This document shows positions 13,613 through 17,927 of a DNA stretch of 17,927 nucleotides, piece by piece; the stretch's first letter is position 1, and every line of letters begins with the position of its first letter. Under the pieces are notes generated by a model. That model saw only the letters and a list, made by a program, of their open reading frames with translations. It ran no database searches and was not told where the DNA came from. Source of the stretch: Candidatus Omnitrophota bacterium (GTDB lineage Bacteria; Omnitrophota; Gorgyraeia; 1-14-0-20-64-10). The position numbers and the translations under genes were made by a program. The stretch spans positions 1 to 17,927 of the forward strand of contig JAHFFF010000013.1 of the NCBI GenBank assembly GCA_023248095.1. The letters run 5' to 3'.

Positions 13613-14326
13613 CTACTTGATGATGTATGCGGTTGGCTGCCGCGTAAAGGGGACCCCGTGAATCGGCACATCCTCTCCCAGCACTTCGTGGAGGGCGGCG
13701 GTCTCTCCCGCCCAACTTGGGATGTTGTATTGATCGAATACCATAACACCTCCCTTGAGTAGCCTCGGATAAAGCAGCTCAATGCCCACCTTGGTTGGGG
13801 AGTAGAGGTCGGCGTCTAGGTAGATGAAGGAAAATCGAACATCCTTGCGCTCTTCCAGAAATCGAGGAAGGGTATCCTCCATGCGGCCCTTGACGAGCTG
13901 GACCCATTCCTGCAGTTGATACAGGCGCAAGACATCCTCTAAAAGTTCTGGATTACCCTGGTAGCTGCCTTCCCCGCCTGCGGGGCTTAAATCCTTTTGA
14001 CTGTCAAATGACTGCAACCCTTGGAATGAATCAAAGCCGAACACCTCGACATTACCCTTGGGTCTCAAGATACTGATCAGCTTGGCCAGATAGACGAGGT
14101 TGGACCCATTCCAACACCCCAGCTCACAAAAATGGCCGGGCAAATCGACCGCCTTCTTCACCAACTCATAGATCGCCAATGCCCTGGAGATGTTGCCCAC
14201 TCCGCTGAACAACGGCCAGTTATCCGCAATGAACCAAAAGGGGGCCTCGTTATACTTCTCCGCGAAACGATTCCTTTGATCAAAATACGCTTGATCTTCG
14301 GATTTAAACTTTTGGGTGGTCGACAT
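13613..14326 (-). CDS. TylF/MycF-family SAM-dependent O-methyltransferase
   Basis: The 237-residue protein has motif I of a class I methyltransferase, CELGCWNGSN (67-76), then GFDSFQGL (97-104), and the TylF signature of an aspartate-rich metal site: YLDADLYS (169-176) and VFDQYN (196-201). In MycF the metal is held by Asp191, Asp219 and Asp220 (from memory). By eye these correspond to Asp173, Asp198 and Gln199, so one ligand is changed. Family members methylate sugar hydroxyls in macrolides and in glycans, and terminal O-methylation can cap polysaccharide chains. The gene is 14 bases downstream of the ABC exporter and is followed by a 56-base gap. ATG at 14326 has a strong GGAGG sequence, so the start is well supported. 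Confidence 0.9.
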   Translation of the reverse strand: MSTTQKFKSEDQAYFDQRNRFAEKYNEAPFWFIADNWPLFSGVGNISRALAIYELVKKAVDLPGHFCELGCWNGSNLVYLAKLISILRPKGNVEVFGFDSFQGLQSFDSQKDLSPAGGEGSYQGNPELLEDVLRLYQLQEWVQLVKGRMEDTLPRFLEERKDVRFSFIYLDADLYSPTKVGIELLYPRLLKGGVMVFDQYNIPSWAGETAALHEVLGEDVPIHGVPFTRQPTAYIIK

Positions 14327-14333
14327 CTCAAAA

Positions 14334-14340
14334 CCTCCTC
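14334..14340 (-). promoter_or_regulatory. Shine-Dalgarno of the TylF-type methyltransferase gene
   Basis: On the minus strand the sequence reads GAGGAGG and precedes the ATG at 14326 by 7 bases. It lies in the 14-base space after the ABC exporter stop, so translation of the methyltransferase need not rely on readthrough coupling. This is the strongest ribosome binding site I saw in the window and confirms the start. Confidence 0.75.
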
Positions 14341-16194
14341 TTATTTGACGGCTTCCACCGAAGCGGTCCCTTCTCCTTCCGACTGTAGGCGCCAGAGGCG
14401 GGCATACAGGCTGTTACGCCTCAGGAGCTCGGCATGCCTACCCTGCTCTGTCAGCTGACCGTGTTCGAGTACCAGGATCTGGTCCGCTCGGGTGACCGTG
14501 GAAAGTCGGTGGGAGATCACAAGAATGGTGCGAATGTGTCGTTGCTGGTCCAGCGCCTCTTGGATGAAGCGCTCCGATTCGCTATCCAGGGCGCTTGTTG
14601 CCTCGTCCAGGATCAAAAGATCGGGTTGGCGGATCAGGGCCCGAGCCAATGCAATGCGCTGACGCTGCCCTCCGGAAAGGCGGAAGCCCCGGCTTCCGAT
14701 GACGGTTTGATAGCCTTCTTCCAGGCGGGATGCAAATTCCTCCACGCGGGCGGCACGGGCGGCTTGCAGGATCTCCTCCGAACGGGCGTCGCGCCGTCCG
14801 AAGGCAATGTTCTCCCAAAGGGTTCCGTGAAACAGAAATGGATCCTGCGAGACGACACCCAGGCGATTCCTCCATGCCTCGATGGGAATCTCTTCCAGAG
14901 AGGTGCCATCGATCAGGATCTGGCCGTTCGTCGGAGGATAGAGCCGGACGAGAAGATCTGCAATGGAGGATTTCCCCGCACCGGATGTTCCTACCAGGGC
15001 AACCATGCTCCCCTTGGGAAGCGTACAGGAGAAGCCCCGGAGCGCGGGCGATTCCTTGGGGCGGTACTGGAGGCTCACGTTCCGGAACTCGATCTGGTCC
15101 TTCAGCCGGAAGTTTTCCCACCGGCCGGTCGGGTCTGAGACGGCCTCCTCCTCCGACTCGGAAAGAAACTGGATAACCTGTTTGAGATGCGGCAGCAGAC
15201 CGGCGATGGCAGCCAGGCTGGTGTGGACTGCCCCGAGTCGGGGCGTCATCCGATGGACCGCCACAAGGAAGGCCAGGAGGGAGGGGAGGATTTGTTGAGC
15301 ACGCGATCCGGACCACAGGTAGCCGCCGACCAGAAACACTGCCGCACCCAAGAGCATCAGCAGGTCGATTGCAGGCTCGACCAAGGAACCCCAAACCGTA
15401 GCAGCCCGGGATGCGCTCATCCCCTCCGATGCCATCCTCTTCACTCGCTGGACGGCCTCCTCCTCGCGAGCGAAGGTGTGGATCTCGCGAATCCCCTGCA
15501 GAAACTCCGTGGTCTGCTGCAGAATGGACTGCGTCGCTTGGGTAAAGGAACTTGCGTGCCGCCCGACATGGAGAATGATTCGGCTCAGCAAGGTGGAGAT
15601 CAGGGCGTAGACCACGAGCGCTATGAGGCTGAGTCGCCAAGACAGAGACAGCAGGAGGGCGAGATAGACTGCGGCGAGAAGGCAGCTTCGGATCAGCAGA
15701 TTCAGTTGAGAGAGGAACTCATGAAGGTACTGGGCTTGATTGAGGAGGTGGGTGAGATCTCCAAGCCGATAGGCCGAGACGCGCGAAAACGGAAGACGGA
15801 CGATCTTCTGGAAGATGCGGTGGTAGGCCTCGGCCTGCACGAGCGCCTGGAGCTGGGCCGTTGCGTAGGATGCCGAGAACTGCAGCACGGAACGCAGCAT
15901 CTGGCTGCCGATGGCCAGGGATGCCAGGACGAAGAACAGTTTTTCACGACCCAAGGATCCGGACCAGGAACTCAGCCAGTTCCAAGAATGGGCGAAAAGG
16001 GGAGATTCCGCAGAGGGAGCGGTACCCACCAGGACGTGCAGGCCCAATGCCAGAAAGGCGATGGAGCTGCCCTCGAAGAGAACAGCAGCCAGATTGGCAA
16101 GGCCGGCAAGAATGCCCCATCCACATCCGTTCCGGCTCAGGTGCCAGAAGATGCGTACGTCCAGCCAACGTGAATTCAGGGAATCAGATTGCAT
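14341..16194 (-). CDS. MsbA/PglK-type ABC exporter, membrane plus ATPase domains (half-transporter)
   Basis: The 617-residue protein is a fused half-transporter. The membrane domain (about 20-340) holds several hydrophobic helices, for instance around 27-55, 87-100, 165-210 and 275-300. The nucleotide-binding domain (about 365-605) is complete: Walker A GTSGAGKSS (402-410), Q-loop VVSQDPF (447-453), signature LSGGQ (506-510), Walker B LLILDEAT (526-533) and H-loop His562 in ISHRLST. It should work as a homodimer in the inner membrane. In this setting a flippase for a lipid-linked saccharide, as in PglK or MsbA, is the likely role. No Wzx-type flippase appears in the window. ATG at 16194 lies 2 bases after the AsnB stop. 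A TTG at 16260 would add 22 residues overlapping that gene and looks less likely, although neither start has a strong Shine-Dalgarno sequence. Confidence 0.92.
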   Translation of the reverse strand: MQSDSLNSRWLDVRIFWHLSRNGCGWGILAGLANLAAVLFEGSSIAFLALGLHVLVGTAPSAESPLFAHSWNWLSSWSGSLGREKLFFVLASLAIGSQMLRSVLQFSASYATAQLQALVQAEAYHRIFQKIVRLPFSRVSAYRLGDLTHLLNQAQYLHEFLSQLNLLIRSCLLAAVYLALLLSLSWRLSLIALVVYALISTLLSRIILHVGRHASSFTQATQSILQQTTEFLQGIREIHTFAREEEAVQRVKRMASEGMSASRAATVWGSLVEPAIDLLMLLGAAVFLVGGYLWSGSRAQQILPSLLAFLVAVHRMTPRLGAVHTSLAAIAGLLPHLKQVIQFLSESEEEAVSDPTGRWENFRLKDQIEFRNVSLQYRPKESPALRGFSCTLPKGSMVALVGTSGAGKSSIADLLVRLYPPTNGQILIDGTSLEEIPIEAWRNRLGVVSQDPFLFHGTLWENIAFGRRDARSEEILQAARAARVEEFASRLEEGYQTVIGSRGFRLSGGQRQRIALARALIRQPDLLILDEATSALDSESERFIQEALDQQRHIRTILVISHRLSTVTRADQILVLEHGQLTEQGRHAELLRRNSLYARLWRLQSEGEGTASVEAVK

Positions 16195-16196
16195 TG

Positions 16197-17927
16197 TCAA
16201 GGTCTTATCCGCTGCCCCGGGAGGGATCGGAGCCACACCTCCAGGGTCAGCAGCAGCCAAAGCTGCTGTCCCACATCCTCTGCTCCTCCTTCATGCCGGG
16301 CGATCAGCTGCCGTATAGGTTGATCCTGCAGATACTGGAATATCCGGGGCCGGCCCGAACAGAGAAGGTCCTTCAAGGGTTCCCTCCAGGATCCGCGGAA
16401 CCAGGCTCCCAGTGGAACGCCAAACCCCATCTTGCCTCTTCCGCGGATGGCAGGTGGCAGAAGGTCATCGAAGGCGCGGCGTAGGACCCATTTACCGCAG
16501 GACCCCTTGAGCTTCAGGTCATCGGGCAGGCGGAATGCCCACTCGATCAGCGCGGTGTCGAGGAAGGGAGATCTTGTTTCCAACCCATGGGCCATGCTGC
16601 AACGGTCCATCTTGACGTGGAGGTCATTCGGCAGGTACTCCCTGAAGTTTTGACGGAGCAGCCGCGATAGAGGGCCAACGGCCCCGTTCCCAGATGAATG
16701 GCCCTGGGCTGTCTCCAGGGCCAATGCGCTGGCCAGCGATGATGGGGTCCGGAGGAATCCCTCCGGACGGGAGATGACGCTGCGCCACAAGAGGCAACGC
16801 TCCAAGAGGGGTCGGTCTGCCGCCTCAAGGAGTCTCCCCAAGCGATGAGGGAAGGAGCGTACATGTCCTCCCTTCAGCATGGAGGCCGGTCGGAGCAGGA
16901 CGGAGGCGCTCTTCCAAAACCAATGCGGCCATCGTTCCACCAGGAGCGCCGCGCGAAAGCGGTCGTAACCGGCAAAGAGCTCGTCTCCTCCATCCCCATT
17001 CAGCGCCACGGTGACGTGAGAACGGGTCCATTGGGATAACAGATAAGTTGGAAGCGCAGAGGAGTCCCCGAAGGGCTGATCGTGATGCCATACGAGCTTC
17101 TCGATGAGGGAGAATGGCTGCGGCGAGAGGGTGAAGACGGTATGCACTGTTTTAAAACGATCCGCGGCGACCTGAGCAAAGGCGGTCTCGTTGAATCGAG
17201 GATCCCCCTCGAAACCGATGCTGAAGGTCTTCAGCTGTCCCGATCCGAGCTCCCGAGACATAAGGCCCACGACGATGGTTGAGTCAATTCCACCGCTGAG
17301 GAAGGCCCCTAACGGTACGTCGCTGACCAGCCTCTTCCGGACTGCGGTCGTCAGGAGATCGCGCAATTCTCCTAGGGTCTTTTCCAGCGGGACCCGGTGG
17401 GCCTCCTGGGCCATCGGAAGCTGCCAGTAGAGCTCCGTGTGGGGCTCCCTCGCTTGACCGCTGAAGCGAAGGAGGGTCGCCGGCGGGACCTGCCGGATGC
17501 CGCGGTAAAGGGTCCGGTCTACGGGAAGGGATCCAAACATCAATAGATAGGGGAGAAGTTCCTCCTCGATTTCAACGGGAACGTGGCCGTGCGGCAGGAG
17601 CGCCTTAATCTCGGAACCAAAGGCGGTGCAGCGGCCGTCCGTCCAGTAGTACAGCGGCTTCTTGCCGGTTCGGTCTCTCGCCAACAGAAGCTCTTGGGAT
17701 CGTCCGTCCCATATCGCCAGGGCGAACATCCCATCCAGTCGCCGAATGGCCTGACTGCCCCACCGCTCATAGGCGCGGAGGACCACCTCCGTATCCGATT
17801 GGCTTCGGAAGGAGCAGCCGGCGGAAGAAAGCTCTTTCCTCAGCTCCCGGAAGTTGTATATCTCCCCGTTGAACAGGAGCCAGACATCTCCTGATTCCCC
17901 GGCCATCGGTTGGCGGGCCGCGGAGGA
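16197..17927 (-). CDS. Asparagine synthase (glutamine-hydrolysing)-family amidotransferase, N-terminus missing (cut by right edge)
   Basis: The reading frame is open to the right edge, showing 576 residues. The segment SSAARQPMAGESGDVWLLF matches the usual position about 50 residues into the class II glutamine amidotransferase domain, so roughly the first 50 residues, including the catalytic Cys of MCGI, are beyond the window. FNGEIYNF and DGMFALAIWDG are typical of that domain. The synthase domain has the ATP-binding PP-loop LSGGIDST (about 210-217 in this fragment) and NGDGGDELFAGYDRF. The length fits the 600-640-residue AsnB type common in exopolysaccharide clusters. Such proteins may make asparagine or amidate a sugar carboxylate such as a uronic or nonulosonic acid; the latter fits the setting but is inference. 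The ABC exporter starts 2 bases after the stop. Confidence 0.92.
   Translation of the reverse strand, partial: SSAARQPMAGESGDVWLLFNGEIYNFRELRKELSSAGCSFRSQSDTEVVLRAYERWGSQAIRRLDGMFALAIWDGRSQELLLARDRTGKKPLYYWTDGRCTAFGSEIKALLPHGHVPVEIEEELLPYLLMFGSLPVDRTLYRGIRQVPPATLLRFSGQAREPHTELYWQLPMAQEAHRVPLEKTLGELRDLLTTAVRKRLVSDVPLGAFLSGGIDSTIVVGLMSRELGSGQLKTFSIGFEGDPRFNETAFAQVAADRFKTVHTVFTLSPQPFSLIEKLVWHHDQPFGDSSALPTYLLSQWTRSHVTVALNGDGGDELFAGYDRFRAALLVERWPHWFWKSASVLLRPASMLKGGHVRSFPHRLGRLLEAADRPLLERCLLWRSVISRPEGFLRTPSSLASALALETAQGHSSGNGAVGPLSRLLRQNFREYLPNDLHVKMDRCSMAHGLETRSPFLDTALIEWAFRLPDDLKLKGSCGKWVLRRAFDDLLPPAIRGRGKMGFGVPLGAWFRGSWREPLKDLLCSGRPRIFQYLQDQPIRQLIARHEGGAEDVGQQLWLLLTLEVWLRSLPGQRIRP

Noticed and set aside
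15187..16173. Plus-strand open frame of 328 codons
   Set aside because: It is antisense to the ABC exporter membrane domain; the charged composition results from the reverse complement of hydrophobic codons.
1..17927. RNA genes, CRISPR arrays, insertion sequences, phage genes and rho-independent terminators
   Set aside because: I looked for repeated spacers, tRNA-like ends, transposase motifs and GC hairpins followed by T runs, and saw none; nearly every base is in a gene.

Overview
This window is one uninterrupted, minus-strand polysaccharide / surface-glycan gene cluster. I recognise sixteen protein-coding genes and no RNA genes, mobile elements, CRISPR arrays or gene-free stretches over 60 bases. 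The DNA is fairly G+C-rich (by eye near 60%) and starts are usually preceded by GGAG-type Shine-Dalgarno sequences. That suggests a G+C-rich, probably Gram-negative bacterium (Nitrospirota, NC10 or Deltaproteobacteria-like are all possible), but nothing here fixes the taxon.

Read in the direction of transcription (right to left), the upstream block is: an asparagine-synthase-type glutamine amidotransferase cut by the right edge; an MsbA/PglK-type ABC exporter; and a TylF-type O-methyltransferase. A 56-base gap follows, with a possible promoter. A second block of thirteen genes then runs to the left edge with every neighbour pair overlapping by 4 to about 31 bases: a 656-residue GT-B-like orphan, a Gfo/Idh/MocA dehydrogenase, a DegT aminotransferase, a second GT-B-like protein, a GNAT acetyltransferase, an SpsF-type cytidylyltransferase, a B12-binding radical SAM enzyme, a NeuB-type nonulosonate synthase, a GT2 glycosyltransferase fused to a NeuA-like domain, a formyltransferase, a NodB-type deacetylase, an extended SDR, and a second DegT aminotransferase cut by the left edge.

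The core reads as a nonulosonic (sialic-like) acid module. The dehydrogenase and aminotransferase could build an amino sugar, GNAT could acylate it, NeuB could condense it with phosphoenolpyruvate, SpsF could activate it with CMP, and a GT-B or GT2 protein could transfer it. The radical SAM enzyme, formyltransferase, deacetylase, methyltransferase and amidotransferase look like tailoring steps. The ABC exporter could flip the lipid-linked product. The gene set resembles Bacillus spsC-D-E-F.

The most unusual points are the GT2 to NeuA-like fusion, whose cytidylyltransferase half seems to lack the metal-binding aspartates; a NeuB with changed substrate-pocket positions; a deacetylase next to a formyltransferase (possible acetyl-to-formyl exchange); and a B12 radical SAM enzyme embedded between the CMP-sugar and NeuB genes. 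All residue comparisons were made by eye from memory of the families and need proper alignment.
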